Origin: Blasia pusilla
Taxonomy: Eukaryota > Marchantiophyta > Marchantiopsida > Blasiales
Length of the DNA stretch: 64,000 bases
Direction of reading: 5' to 3'
NCBI GenBank assembly: GCA_050084515.1
Contig: CM114274.1
Coordinates: 33,914,001-33,978,000 of the forward strand
Shown here piece by piece: positions 12,448-23,537 of this stretch. The notes under the pieces are model-generated. The model worked only from the letters and a program-made list of their open reading frames with translations, was not told where the DNA came from and did not search any database. How positions within the stretch are numbered: position 1 is the stretch's first letter; each line of letters starts with the position of its first letter. The position numbers and the translations under genes were made by a program.

Positions 12448-12478
12448 CTAGGTTCCACTTTAGTAGTAACTTCAAGAT
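12448..12478. repeat. 31-bp direct repeat, copy 1
   Basis: The phrase aggttccactttagta..aactt.gagat occurs here and again at 13435-13467, flanking the left arm of the inverted repeat and the solo LTR. The two copies differ at only a few positions. Confidence 0.7.
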
Positions 12479-12481
12479 AGA

Positions 12482-13390
12482 TACAACCCTTTTATACTAG
12501 CAACTAGAACTACTAAATGTACACCATGCATCATGATAGAATTTTCATCAAATAATCTTCAAATATATAGAAATCCTAGAGAGTAAGAACGGTAATAAAG
12601 TCTATTTGATGTCACATCTTATTTTGACGTAGGTAGAGTTCTATTGCGTCGACGGCATAGAGAGTCAACAGGCTGTTCGGGTGTAACTTCGTCTTGAGAT
12701 GTGAGACGAGGTTGGCGGCAGGTCTGGTCTATCGGGAGCTTCGTTTATGGCGACTAGCCGGTTAGGTGAACCGTTGATCGAGTCAACGATCCCCCAGTAA
12801 CCTTTGCACGCAGGTTACCATTGGTAGGTCTATTTTTGGCATAAGAGTGAGGAAGATGGCTTTCCCAAGCCATCGTTCTCATGTTGAGCCTTAGGACCAC
12901 ATTTCTTCCATAGACGTGTATGGGTGTGTAGGAGTTAGGGTGCTAGCGTCCACATTCCCTCATACCAGAGGGTGGATGTGGTTCGATTTATCAACGTAGA
13001 TTCATGAGTGGAGTTTTAGGCCGAGTGAGCCATTTTTACTACTCTTGATTTTTTTGTGGGGTCCCGCTATATATGTGTGAGTATATTTCGTTTATGTATG
13101 GATCTACCCGTATGTTGGGGACGATCGGTGTTGTGTGGTGTGTAGATGTGACCAACGATGTGGGTTGTGTAGCGATGTGTATGTGCACCACATTGATCAT
13201 AAAGGTTTCCAATCTTAAAGTATAAATATAGATTGGTTACTGCGAGTCCCCCTACCCCTTTCCATATTTCCCCTCTTTTTACTACACCCTCTTTTCAGTT
13301 TTTTTCCTCTCTCCATCTTTACACCTTCACTTCTAGTTTTCTTCCCTCTCAATTCTACATAGGGTTAATTTGTTGTAAATAGCTTAGTCT
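12482..13390 (+). repeat. Left arm of large inverted repeat (interrupted)
   Basis: The arm consists of 12482-12609 and 13193-13390. Together these match the reverse complement of 13529-13729 plus 13878-14001. The inner part carries a TATA-like tataaatatag at about 13220 followed by a C/T-rich leader. That looks like an LTR promoter, so the arms may be two LTRs or element halves inserted head to head. A 583-bp solo LTR splits this arm. Confidence 0.75.
12610..13192 (+). mobile_element. Solo LTR with 4-bp target-site duplication
   Basis: The right arm of the palindrome gives the pre-insertion sequence. Compared with it, this arm has an extra 583 bp that begins TGTCACATCTT and ends GTGCACCACA, the TG..CA ends of LTRs. 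TTGA flanks it on both sides (12606-12609 and 13193-13196). A TATA-like gctatatatgtg lies near 13066. No internal coding DNA is present, so it is a solo LTR left by recombination. The family is unknown and the strand is tentative. Confidence 0.7.
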
Positions 13391-13434
13391 ACGACATTAA
13401 GAGCTTAGTCGTCCGAGTTAGGTTCATAATTTTA

Positions 13435-13467
13435 GTGTAGGTTCCACTTTAGTACTAACTTTGAGAT
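13435..13467. repeat. 31-bp direct repeat, copy 2
   Basis: This is the partner of 12448-12478 and lies in the unique spacer (13391-13528) between the inverted arms. Confidence 0.7.
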
Positions 13468-13528
13468 TTCCTCGCCAATTGATCCTGCTAATCATTTGCT
13501 TGTCGAGTTCGTACTAGTGTGTGTCTTG

Positions 13529-14001
13529 GACTAAGCTATTTACAAAAAATTAACCCTATGTAGAATAGAGAGGGAAGAAAACTAGAAGTGAAGGTGTAAA
13601 GATGGGAGGGAGGAAAAAAAACTAGAAAAGAAGGTGTAATATAAAGTGGGGCAATACGGGAAGGGGTAGGGGGACTCCTCGTAACCAATCTATATTTATA
13701 CTGTAAGATGGAAGCCTTCTATGATTAAATATATACTATTAAGAGAGGAGCGGTTTTCAAATGGCAACATTGGAGAATTCACCACGTTTCTTTTGAATCG
13801 TGCATAGGTAGGGGCCATTCAAGTAACGGGGCGTTCAGGGTTAGGGACCATGGAGTGCCCTCACGGGTCCTAACTAGTAAACTTTATTACTGTTCTTACT
13901 TTTCTAGGATTTATAAATATTTAAAGATTATTTGAGGAAAAATCTATCATGATGCATGGAGTACATGTAGTAGTACTAGTTGCTAGTACGAAAGGGTTGT
14001 A
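13529..14001 (-). repeat. Right arm of large inverted repeat (interrupted)
   Basis: The segments 13529-13729 and 13878-14001 are reverse complements of the left arm. They include the tataaatatag box, the ccccctacccctt tract and the cttcacttctagttttcttc tract. The arms are diverged by scattered substitutions and small indels. The arm is interrupted by a 148-bp Helitron-like insertion. Confidence 0.75.
13730..13877 (+). mobile_element. Short Helitron-like element in right arm
   Basis: These 148 bases are absent from the left arm at the matching site. They begin TATACTATTAAGAGAGGAG (resembling TCTATAYTATTA with the TC altered) and end GGGTCCTAACTAG followed by T. That is the CTRR/T end expected of Helitrons. 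There are no terminal inverted repeats and no target duplication. The 3' end phrase TAACTAG/T is shared with the elements ending at 23537 and 51897. Confidence 0.6.
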
Positions 14002-14823
14002 CCTTTCTTATTTATGGGAAAAAAAGATTATTTATGCTGTATGCTTGTTATATAAAATAAACATAAAGATGATTTGTACACATCTACATTAATATGAAAT
14101 AGAGACCTTGCTAATTAAGAGAATGTTAAACATTAGAAGATCTATAAAACTATCCCAAAAGAGTAGCGAAAAACCCTAAAAAGTTCCCCCCTCTTTTGAA
14201 CTTGACTTTTTGAACTTAAATGATGAAGTATTCGATTTTTGTTTTGTTTTCGTTTTAAATGCAGGCTCCCTGTTGGATGAATGGCCTACCACATTTGTAT
14301 TTTTTTTAATGCTTGTTCCTTCCAGTATGAAAAGCGTACCACACAGTATCTATAATACCGGAAAGCCCTATGAATCACCACACTCTAGTATGACGTGCCA
14401 CGAGGTAAGTGCTGTGCTGTGAGCGAAAGCACGGGGAAACCACGTCGGACAAGATTCTAGAGGCCGAGAATATTATCCGGGCGACGTGGCGACACATGGG
14501 AAGAAAGGCAAAGAATGTGAGCACAGCGGAGGGACAAGGTCGGCTCTGGCTGGCTAGGTCTAAAAAGGAAGCAGTTCATTCGTGCCAAGTAGGATAAACA
14601 TAAGGCTTATGGTCAATTGGAGACGTCAAAGAATTCCACCTCGGACGTTAGGGAAGCATGTGAGGTGGATAGCTTCGAGGAATTCCACCAATAGGAGTCT
14701 GCTTCCGTGGCAAGAGCCTGCAAACTGGCGAGGGGAGGATTAGGCAGGCGGAAGCATATTTCTTGGATCGGAGAGAGGGAAAGTTTGAGAGGACGAGCTT
14801 TTTCTCCACTCGCCTGCCTCGCC
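14002..14823. promoter_or_regulatory. Upstream region of the rhodanese gene
   Basis: No gene is visible. The DNA turns from AT-rich to more GC-rich near 14400, about 420 bases before the start codon, which fits a promoter plus 5' untranslated region. I cannot identify a TATA box or transcription start with confidence. Confidence 0.3.
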
Positions 14824-17800
14824 ATGGAGGACAGCAGCGTGATGGGGGAGATCGATCGAGAAAGGGGAGAAAAAGTGGCCGGAGGTGCGAGCATAGGTGA
14901 TGAAGAGATCGTAGGCGAAGATTCGGCAAAGAGAGGAAGGTTACGAATTGCGAATGTTGGAGGATCGTTGACGGTGTTGTTACAGATCGCACTTGTGGCA
15001 TGGGGTGTCCGACAGCTGCGATCGGTTCTTGCCAAGAGGCAGCAACGCACGGAGGCTGCGCGGAGGGCCGAGGAATTACCATATCGAGCAGTAGATCCAC
15101 CCGCTTTCGCGATGTTGAGCCCCAACGCCGTGCAGAAGATGGTGGAGCTGAATCCTGTGACGCATTTGCTCGTGGATGTGCGCCACCTGATGGCGGTGGA
15201 AGAATCCCCCGTTCCCTTCGTAGGGGTGGTCAACATTCCAGGTAACTCTTGACAGTCGGCCTCTGGCACTACTACTTTCACGTTTTCCTTAATTAAGATA
15301 CCTTTTTTCTTCGGTGAATTACATGGTTCTGAGGGTCTTCAGACAATGCCGTGCGAATGAGGCCCGCTCTGTGAAATGTCCTGGGTCAGTTATTACATTC
15401 CCTGTTGGTGGGACGTGTTAATTTTCAGACGATTTTTTAAGAGCATTTTCCAATTAATTTGCGTGACTAATGGCACGAGGAGTGAGTGCGGATCAACTCT
15501 ACTGGGCTAGAAATTTTCGCTGAAAATTGTGTATCGCTGCTGGTGATTTAGAGTCCGAGGTGAAGTCCACCCTACAGCTTTCAGACACAGAATGGGAGAA
15601 CAGATTCTCTTCAACCGCAACAAAACCTAGCCGGAGTGATGTGATTGTGTTCATTTCTACTAGAGGGCGCCGGGCACAAAAAGTGGCTATTGCTGCTGCA
15701 GATCTCGGCTATAGTGGGTAACTTATTGCCTACTCTCACCTTGCTCGTGAAATTTCAAAATGCTCATGAGGATTTGAATAGAGAAAAAAATGTTCATTTA
15801 ATTATGGTGGTTTATGTTTTTCGTGGTAGTTAACGTACAGTATTCATTTTTGTCTATGATCTGGAAGATACATGATCGAAGGTACTCAGATTCCGTAATA
15901 ATTCACTTGTGACCCTTTAGAAGACTATGTGCTGATGATGTCCTATTCAGAAGTTAATTATTTAACTTTTTTGCTGAAAGATCTTGGGGTGTTAGCTTGA
16001 AATCACCCTAATTACATTCACACGCTCGTTTGCAAGAACTTCTTCCAACGTTCTGATGGGTTGTAACTTTATGCCTTAAATGTCACTCCAATTCGCGCCT
16101 GCATCAAGCTTACAGTGGAAGAAAATGGTTCAAAGAAAGTTTCAAAACATGAGAATGAAGGAGTGAGCTAATTTTTTCTACGGGACCCCAAGAGGGCCCT
16201 GGATGGAGAGTGAGTACTCATGGCTGGGGATATTAATTAACTTGAAAGAAAAAAAGCATGTCTTGTGTGAGACTTTCCTCTGCAAGTGTTGGGGAAGGCA
16301 ATGTTAGTCTTGATGTGTGCAATGTGTTCTTCTGACCACTTTGTCTGTGTAGACGTCGTGCTGCTACGCAAACAATATTCATTAAAATACCAGTGGGCAA
16401 TGGATGTTGGATCAGTTATTGTCAGTACTTTTAACATGCTGCAACCTTTGGATTTGAATATTATGTAAGTTGTACAGAAGGAGGCTTGTGGCTTGAAAAG
16501 CCTTTTTTTGTGAAAAAAAAGTATGACGTTTTTGAGTTGGGATATCATTATTGAGATATGTGATTTTTTTCTGCTATTGTTTGGTTGATGCAGTTGCTGT
16601 GTACTATCAGGGGGCATTGAAGCGTATGAAGCTGCTGTGAGCAATCCTGTGGAGAAGCCGCTCACGTTTCTGAGCAGGTCACAAGTGCCAGTATGCACAT
16701 GGCATACAAACCTAACAGTAGGAGTCCACCAGTTTTCCATGTTGGGTGGAAATGTATGTTTACATTGGGGGGTGTTTCGAGTTTCTAGTGGTGAAGAGCC
16801 TGTACGATTGGCCAGAGAGTTGGGGATAGAACATTCCCTAAATGAATATTATTGGTGAAGAATGTAGCAATTATTTATGTAACCATAGAAATTATAATGG
16901 GTGGCAGCAACAGTTGAGAATTTTCTTCAGGGAAAATTTAGAAAAAAAGAAAAAAAGTGTTGAAGGAGAGCTCAAGGTATTTATGATACAAGTGGAAGTC
17001 TCTTTTGCTGATCTTCAGAAAAGAACTTACAGCCTTCCCTTTTGGCCGAACAATGGGCTACCTGAAGGACATAGTACGTTTAGAATGATGTGAATAATCT
17101 TTCTGGGGACAATATCTCAAGGTTTCTATGCTGTATTTCCGGTTGATAACATAGACAAGGAGACATTGATCAATATGAACTTGCGTATTGGTGTCATGCC
17201 CTATCATATGCATTGGGTATGATAATTTTTAGTCAGCATTTTTGTATTAAAAAATGCTATGAACTTTTGGTATCCAGATTGGATACAACTGAGACTTGTG
17301 TACATGTCGCTTTTCATTTTACTCACCATTGGTTTTTTTTTCTTGGGTGGGTTGCAGAGATGCTGTTGCTACACTCTTACAGCGAAATCACAGAGGAGAA
17401 CCAACTGAAGCTGGGCCCAGCTCAGTACATTTAGTAGATGTACGAAGGCATGACGAGCGAGCTTTGTATGGTCACATTAGGGGATCAAAGCATGTTCCAG
17501 GTGATTCTCTGCGTCTATCCTCCCTTTTATCCATTCTTCTGGTATCTTCATCATTTGAAAAAAAAATCATGCGGAGTTTTGCTGCTTATCTCACCATAAC
17601 GTGGTCTCATACAGTGGATGAATTGCCAAAGGCGCTGAACATGGAGGGTGGCTTGTGGGAAAGAATTTACCACTTCCCCAAATTTGCTAAAGATGACACC
17701 GTCATATTTCAGTGTATGTTCTTCCTTTCCTTTTGGGTAGATTAGCTGGTAGATGTTGCTGATGTAGGAGCTACTGCGATTTCTGGCTGACCCTACCCTG

Positions 17801-20264
17801 ATTTGCCACCAATCACTAGCAGTTTTGGATCCATGCACAGAAAAGTACGCTACTCCCATAATGCCAGAGAGAAACCTCTTGGTCTCTTACTACAACCTAG
17901 ATGACCGAGAAACAGTGTGCATCTGTATTGAATGATCACGTGCTTGACATTTGGCCATCTCAAGCAGTTCTAGTACTTGAAAAAGTACTAGAACTGCTAA
18001 GTGCGGCTGCTGCAGTACTTTTCAAGCTCATCAGTATGGCTTGACACCTACTGCTATTGTAAATCCGCTAGTTGTGTATAGTCACTGTAATCACCCAGAC
18101 CAAACTGACAATCACACGGTAACCATCACTGTATCTGTATCTTTATGAAAGCAACATTTACCCCAAATAACCCTTGAGTGAATACATCTGCCAGCATATT
18201 ATTTGTGCCACAGTCAGCTATGTCTTAATAATCGTTCAATAAGTGTGCCTAATCTTATTATTACATCTCTAGTATCTGGTTAGTCAAGTGCAACTTGATT
18301 GTCACCATAAACAGCAGCTGTGTCATGCTGATTACAGTTATCACCAAGAAATGTGTCAACCATGCTATCACTCTTCTGTGAACCTGTACTCTGCTCCAGT
18401 GGTGGATGGCACAAATGACTTATGCATCCTGTTACCTCAGGTTACAGCTGCTGGTCTTAAGAAGAAACAGTAAATAAACAATGATTTTCAATCATGTAGG
18501 TTGCCACCTGAATCAGCACAAGAGTATCCATACAGTGCGTGAAATTCCAAATCTCTTGTCCTTAATTTCCAAACCTGCTGTTATTTTGCGTTATTGGAAA
18601 ATCCTCATTCTATTTGCAATAGAATGAGTTGGTTGTGGATCTGTAATGTATGTAAATATTGTCTAAATGGAAGTGAAATATCAGGCTTGGTTAAACCATC
18701 ACCCACATGGGACTGCCAGTAGCACTTTTATTTGCTCACATCCTCTCACATCCTCTTTATGATTAGCAAGATTCAGATGCAGTTCAACTGAACTTAAGGT
18801 TGAGAAAGGGAAATTCTCACAGAAGAAGAGAGGACAGATTTTGTGGCTATTGCGACTCAGGGCTCATTGATGATGAACAACATCATCTTTTCCATTGCAG
18901 CTTCCACGATCACTTTAGAGCTGAGTTTCCTGATCTCCCAAGACCCTGCCTTCAAGGTCTCCGAGTTCACGACGAGACAGGACCAGGTTCAGATTGCTAA
19001 GTCCTTGCATAGGTGTGTGAAAGCTAGAGAGCATCACCTTGCACAAAGGACCCTTGAACAAACCTGCTGGTTATTCAAACAACTTTGGGCCTTTGAAAAT
19101 CGATAGCCACTGTTTAAGTCCTTGAGAAACTTCAGACCTTGTTATCACTAGACACTGCTTCTAGGGCTGGTTGTGGCCTCATATGGCACACAGCTAAATC
19201 TTAAAATCTTAGCTTCCTTGTTATTGCAAGCCTTCTGTGCTGGGGAGGGTTAACATCTGTTGAACATTGTACTGACACCATGTTGGAAAATTGGTGTACA
19301 CATCCTGGAGATATAAACTAGCCTTAAATGAATTGCAGATTTGTTTCTAGGCCGAGTAGAAGTTGCCTGGACCAATATGCTGTTGCAGGAATGTATCATG
19401 AATGAACTGCCACAATTTCCAATAGCGGTTTGAAACTGCCGAACAGCTGCTGTGAACTCAAACTGCTCATGGTGGTTTTCGGCCCACTACAATTGTAAAT
19501 CTTCTCGTATTAGTCACTAGTATTAGTATGTGCTTATTGGTAAAACTCTAGCAATTTTTTTTTCGAGGGAAGGTGGTCTTTCCACAACTGCGTAGTTGGA
19601 AAGATGCTTCCAAGGTGTTGAACTGTGACCAACTCCAACTCCAATGTGGATGGTTAGGAATGTTTTCAGTAGTATTTGGACTTGGCCATGGTTGCAGGTC
19701 GTAAAGTGAGGCGTGCTTCGTGGGCAGCACAACTTGCGCAAGATGCTGGCTGGGAAAGGTAGCCATCTGCTTCTTTCACATTACAACATATCTATCCGCT
19801 CTCGACTGTTTTTGTAAAGAAAGATTCATAAAGTTTAGCAGATGGCGGCAAATGTGACCATATTCATCGTCGCGATGAACGCAAAGAGGCTAGATTAATT
19901 TTAATCCAACGATTTGCCCCTTGCAGGTGCTTTGTTTACAAGCAAGGTGTGTATGGTTGGCGGTTTGATCCAACCGTTTTACCATATGATAGCTATGAAC
20001 AGGTGAGCACTCTCCATTGTTTTGTAAGTTTTTTTGTCTCAGATCTTAGAGGGTTTTCGTCTGTGTGCATGTCGAAGGATGTCTGCTGACCCGTCGTCCT
20101 CTTCATTGACTCAATGTTCTTCACTTAGTGAAAAGGAAAGTACTTACGGAAGAGTGATTGACTTTGTTTAGGGTGATGCCCCACCTGATCCTCTGAACTT
20201 CGAGATTGAGACGGTGAACCGCGAAGCAGCAAATCTGGAATTAGAGCAGTTTGGACTCCTATGA
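14824..20264 (+). CDS. Two-domain rhodanese-like protein, 8 exons
   Basis: Spliced CDS of 1140 bases (379 aa): exons 14824-15241, 15552-15717, 16594-16677, 17358-17500, 17615-17713, 19698-19758, 19927-20002, 20172-20264. All introns are GT-AG and all phases join. The start ATG sits in GCCATGG. Residues 46-62 are a likely membrane helix. Domain 1 (about 97-215) has LLVDVRH, LSDTEWENRF, a STRGRR loop and the closing VLSGGIEAYE. The loop has Ser175 where active rhodaneses have Cys, so it is probably inactive. Domain 2 (about 224-345) has VHLVDVRRHDERALYGHI, GLWERI and TVIFQCRKVRR, keeping Cys304 although the loop Gly is Val, then GVYGWRFDP. The C-terminal tail is acidic. Rhodaneses transfer sulfur or bind phosphate or arsenate. 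Some plant ones tether proteins to thylakoids. The N-terminus is acidic, not a clear plastid transit peptide. The exact orthologue is not identified. Confidence 0.85.
17963..17998. repeat. Perfect 16-bp hairpin in intron 5
   Basis: Bases 17963-17978 (agcagttctagtactt) pair exactly with 17983-17998 around a GAAA loop. It lies just upstream of the copia relic, inside intron 5 of the rhodanese gene. Confidence 0.8.
18280..18545 (-). pseudogene. Ty1/copia RNase H relic in intron 5
   Basis: Read on the minus strand, the translation gives YGYSCADSGGN (compare GYSDADWAGD), then KS, then a hydrophobic stretch. KSFVPSTTGAEYR (compare SVVALSTTEAEYMA) and finally AAVYGDNQVALD (compare the CDNQSAI motif) follow. 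This is the order of the Ty1/copia RNase H domain. Stops interrupt it. It is opposite in strand to the host gene and sits entirely within an intron, so splicing removes it. Confidence 0.75.
18800..19060 (+). pseudogene. LINE 3'-end zinc-binding domain relic in intron 5
   Basis: The plus-strand frame contains CGYCDSGLIDDEQHHLFHC, the Cys-x2-Cys..His..Cys pattern of the C-terminal zf-RVT domain of plant LINE reverse transcriptases, followed by FRAEFPDL. After a frame change the reading continues as QVQIAKSLHRCVKARE, which resembles the final helix of these proteins. Only the 3' end is present, the usual outcome of incomplete LINE insertion. Confidence 0.7.
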
Positions 20265-20927
20265 GTGTCTCATTTGTCACCGTTTCAGATATTTATCTCC
20301 TGCAAAAGTTCCATATATCGTCTTCCATTTCCCCATTTGTTTCATTTTGACCCTTGTCCAAATTAGAAGACATGATAGTCATATAAGAAGGAAATGCCCA
20401 TGTTTCGACACTCATTACACGGCAAGAGAGTAGTGAAATTTTACCAAAGATTCTTTTGTAAAGTAGATGGGACTAGGAAGGTCTTTAGGTCGTTCACGAT
20501 TATTACGTCCAACACATACCTACAGACAATTGTAGATCACTCCGCGACAATCATTCCACATTGCGTCATGAGCATTGGTGATGTGGGAGGAAGAAAAGCA
20601 CTCTACCACTTGCAATCGGATGCAGGTTAATGAGGTGATTATGCCAGTGCACAAGCTCGATGTTTGCTTGTCAAATTGACTGTAGTGCCGTCTTGCCGCA
20701 TTGTGCAATATGCATACATTTGTGAGTTCCAACCATCTTTCAAGATCGGCGGGTAACTATTCGGATGACTCATTCTTACGGTCAAGGGACTATCTTGGAA
20801 GATGACTCTAGGCTGTTCCCATCTGTCGTCCTCTCATAAAAATGAGTTTAACTGTGGCTGTTATTGTATCACGAAGCACTTTCATCTGACGCGAAGATAT
20901 CATTGCGATATTAATATTTTTCCGTAC
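20265..20927. other. 3' flank of the rhodanese gene
   Basis: No further gene is seen. The first few hundred bases probably include the 3' untranslated region; no polyadenylation signal can be fixed with confidence. Confidence 0.4.
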
Positions 20928-21206
20928 CAACATGACTTGCCTGTCATGTCCACAAGATTTCGAATGTCGACATATCATTAGGCGTACTCAAACTCTGTTG
21001 ACATTCTCAGTAGGTGGGTGGATACAAGGTAAAAATGATGGGGGAACGTTGCGCTCGCTCGACACCGTGCCAACATGATTTGCCAATCGTGTCCACAAGG
21101 TTTCGAATGTCGACATTTCCCTAGGCGTACTCAAAGTATGTTGACATTCTTAGTAGGTGGGTGGGGAAGGAGATGGGCTAAACGTTGCGGGTACTCGACA
21201 CCGTGC
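20928..21206. repeat. Tandem duplication, unit about 140 bp
   Basis: Copy 1 (20928-21070) and copy 2 (21071-21206) abut. Both begin with caacatgaNttgcc and contain tttcgaatgtcgacat, aggcgtactcaaa, tgttgacattct and agtaggtgggtgg. Both end in ctcgacaccgtgc. Differences are scattered substitutions and a few small indels. Confidence 0.85.
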
Positions 21207-22427
21207 TGACCGTCCGGTACATCTCCACTTTGGAGGTCTAGATATGATTCTAGTCACGCAGCAAAGGTCACCTTTGCTCTCCAAGTGGGTATGTAACCGC
21301 TGTAATGAACTACATCCGTATCGTCGGATGTCCTGCCATCTTTCCGAGTCAGGCCCGCGATCTGGTGGACGCTCGTGTCATTCGTTGGACTTGCGGAGGA
21401 AATGGCCAAATGCACAAGGCCATTATCTTGGCCTTTTGTTTATCTTTACCTTTTGTGATGTAGAGGGAATGAGCAGGGGGCTCATAGGTCTCCCGACTTA
21501 GTCGCTTTCTTTCTGACAGTCTGTGGGGTCTGATAAGAATTGCCGGTTTTATTTATCTATTCTGACACTTTATTTCCCGACCTTTTCCTTGTCTGATCGG
21601 GAATTCTTCGGGCAGGCATTACAAAGAATGCCGGTTCTAGAATCTAGACGCCCGTAGAGAAAGAGTTTCCCTCCCATGGACCCGTACACGTAAGAATTCC
21701 ACCACATGAGGGCAGAATCCATGTTTTACGTACGGGAATCGGATTCCCAACCGAACGAGTAGAATATTGCATGTGAGTTGACCAGAGCGCCACGAGTCCA
21801 CAACTCTCAGGGCTGCGATTCAAGGTCGAAGGTTCTGAAGGCGCTTCCCGGTCCAGGCCAATGCGCGGCGATGAATCCATCCTCCCATCGGACCCACAAC
21901 AAGGATTCGGCGAACACGCAGGTTGAGCTTCCGAGTCCTCTCAACCTGAACCGAGAGAATTCACTCCTTTGTTTGAATCCTACGAATCCACTTTATTGCC
22001 TTTTGAAAAGAGGCTTTAGCAATTCTTTTCAAAGGCGTTTCAGAGGCGTTTCTTAGGAAAGTATTTCTTAAAGAAATGGATCTTCAAGAGAAAACGCAGC
22101 TTGTGTGGGGTGGATAGAGCAAGTGGATTGAACGGTTGAGGAGTAATAAGCAAGATTTCGAAATCTGCGTGATAAAATCAAAGCGACTTGAAAAAAAATC
22201 AGTGCTTTTCAAAAGTGGGAAAGTTAAAAATATCTGGTTAAATTGTCCTCTATCCCCTATTGTTTCAAGAGCTCAAGACCTTTGATCCTAAATCCACTAG
22301 TTGAGTGAATTCCAAAAGTATTGAAGGGGGTGCCTTTTCCCTTTCCTCCACCTATATTCATGCTATTGAAAGTATACCAAAGGAAGAATAAGATCCAAAT
22401 ACACTCATAATAGAATAGAGACATTAA
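21207..22427. other. Unassigned intergenic DNA
   Basis: The first part is of mixed composition and becomes AT-rich after 22000. The frames at 21157-21501 and 21778-22056 have no recognised motif. Confidence 0.45.
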
Positions 22428-22586
22428 TCTATATTACTATTGGAGAGTGTTTTCTTGATTTATAAACTTATGTGATAATTGGATAATAAGAGAGTGCTTC
22501 CCATATTACGGACAACAAGAAAAAATATTTGAATTTGTGAGGAGCATGGTTAGTCCTTTCAATCCCGTGCACGAATTGGACACTAA
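22428..22586 (+). mobile_element. Short Helitron-like element
   Basis: It starts A/TCTATATTACTATTGGAG and ends CACTAA followed by T, with a cccgtgcacg segment shortly before the end. These are Helitron-like features: a TC start after A, a CTRR/T end and no terminal repeats. At 159 bp it is close in size to those at 13730-13877 and 51755-51897. It abuts the next element head to tail. Confidence 0.5.
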
Positions 22587-22587
22587 T

Positions 22588-23537
22588 TTATATTATTAGA
22601 GATATGTCTCTCACCAACAAACATTTCCCAATTTGATATTTATCTTGAAGGTTGGCCTTTTGTTAGATACATGTTCCATCCATTTAGTGTGTCATCCATC
22701 TACCTATCTTATAGTGGGAGACCTTCTATGTATAATAAGACAAAATAGGGGGATAGTAAAAGAAAATAGGGTTTGAAACATGTTTGAATGTTGTCCATTG
22801 ATTCATATTAGATGTGTAAACAAAATAAATTTGAATGGAAGAGGAAAACTATTTCTATTAAAAAATAAAAAAATAATTTTAAATGATAATGAATAATCCT
22901 AGGTGTACAACAAGAAAAAATAGTGGGATAATTTAAAAAAATCCAAAAAATAAGATTTTTTTGCTAATTCATATGATTGGAAGGGAAAATGAATTTTAAT
23001 GGAGGAGTAAATATTGTTTAATTTTTATAGAAGGGTGGAATTATTTAGGAGAGTAGGTTATAATTTAAAGTTCAATTGAGGATTGGAATTATTTAGAAGA
23101 GAGGAATGTTAGTACTCTTCTAAGATTTAAGAAAAAAGGAATTTTATTAAAATTATGAAATGAAAAATGACTAATTTTAAAGATAATCATGTCAATTCAT
23201 GTATGATATTTTGGGAAAAGAAAATGAATTTGAATGGAAAAGGGAAATGATTTCACTAATTGAAACGAACTAATAATTTACTTAGTGTGTGTTAGTTTGA
23301 TGGGAAGAGTGGAAGGGGAACAATAGATATTTATTAAACTTTCATGGAGGAGTAAAATTATTTAGAAGATTTGGGTATTTTTTAAATTTAAATTGAAGAG
23401 TAGAAATATTTTAAAAATGAAATTTAATTACTCTTTTAAGATTTAAGAAAGTGGAATTTATACTTCAATTTTGAAATGAAAAATTTCTAAATTATGGAAA
23501 AATCATTTTCGTACGCAAGCATGTGCATGGTAACTAG
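22588..23537 (+). mobile_element. Non-autonomous Helitron-like element, about 950 bp
   Basis: The start is tttatattattagag at 22588, near-consensus with TC altered to TT. The end is gcatgtgcatggtaaCTAG followed by T. The interior is very AT-rich and non-coding. It is the same family as 53671-52709 on the other strand. Shared runs include gatattttgggaaa, gaatggaaggggaa, ttactcttttaagattt and a repeated (g)gaattatttag motif. Repeated internal phrases suggest that the interior itself grew by duplication. Confidence 0.6.

Noticed and set aside
14613-15281. 222-codon minus-strand frame opposite exon 1 of the rhodanese gene
   Set aside because: It is the antisense shadow of exon 1; the plus-strand reading has a known domain and proper splice sites.
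16237-16740. 167-codon minus-strand frame across exon 3 of the rhodanese gene
   Set aside because: It runs through intron and exon on the opposite strand and has no motif.
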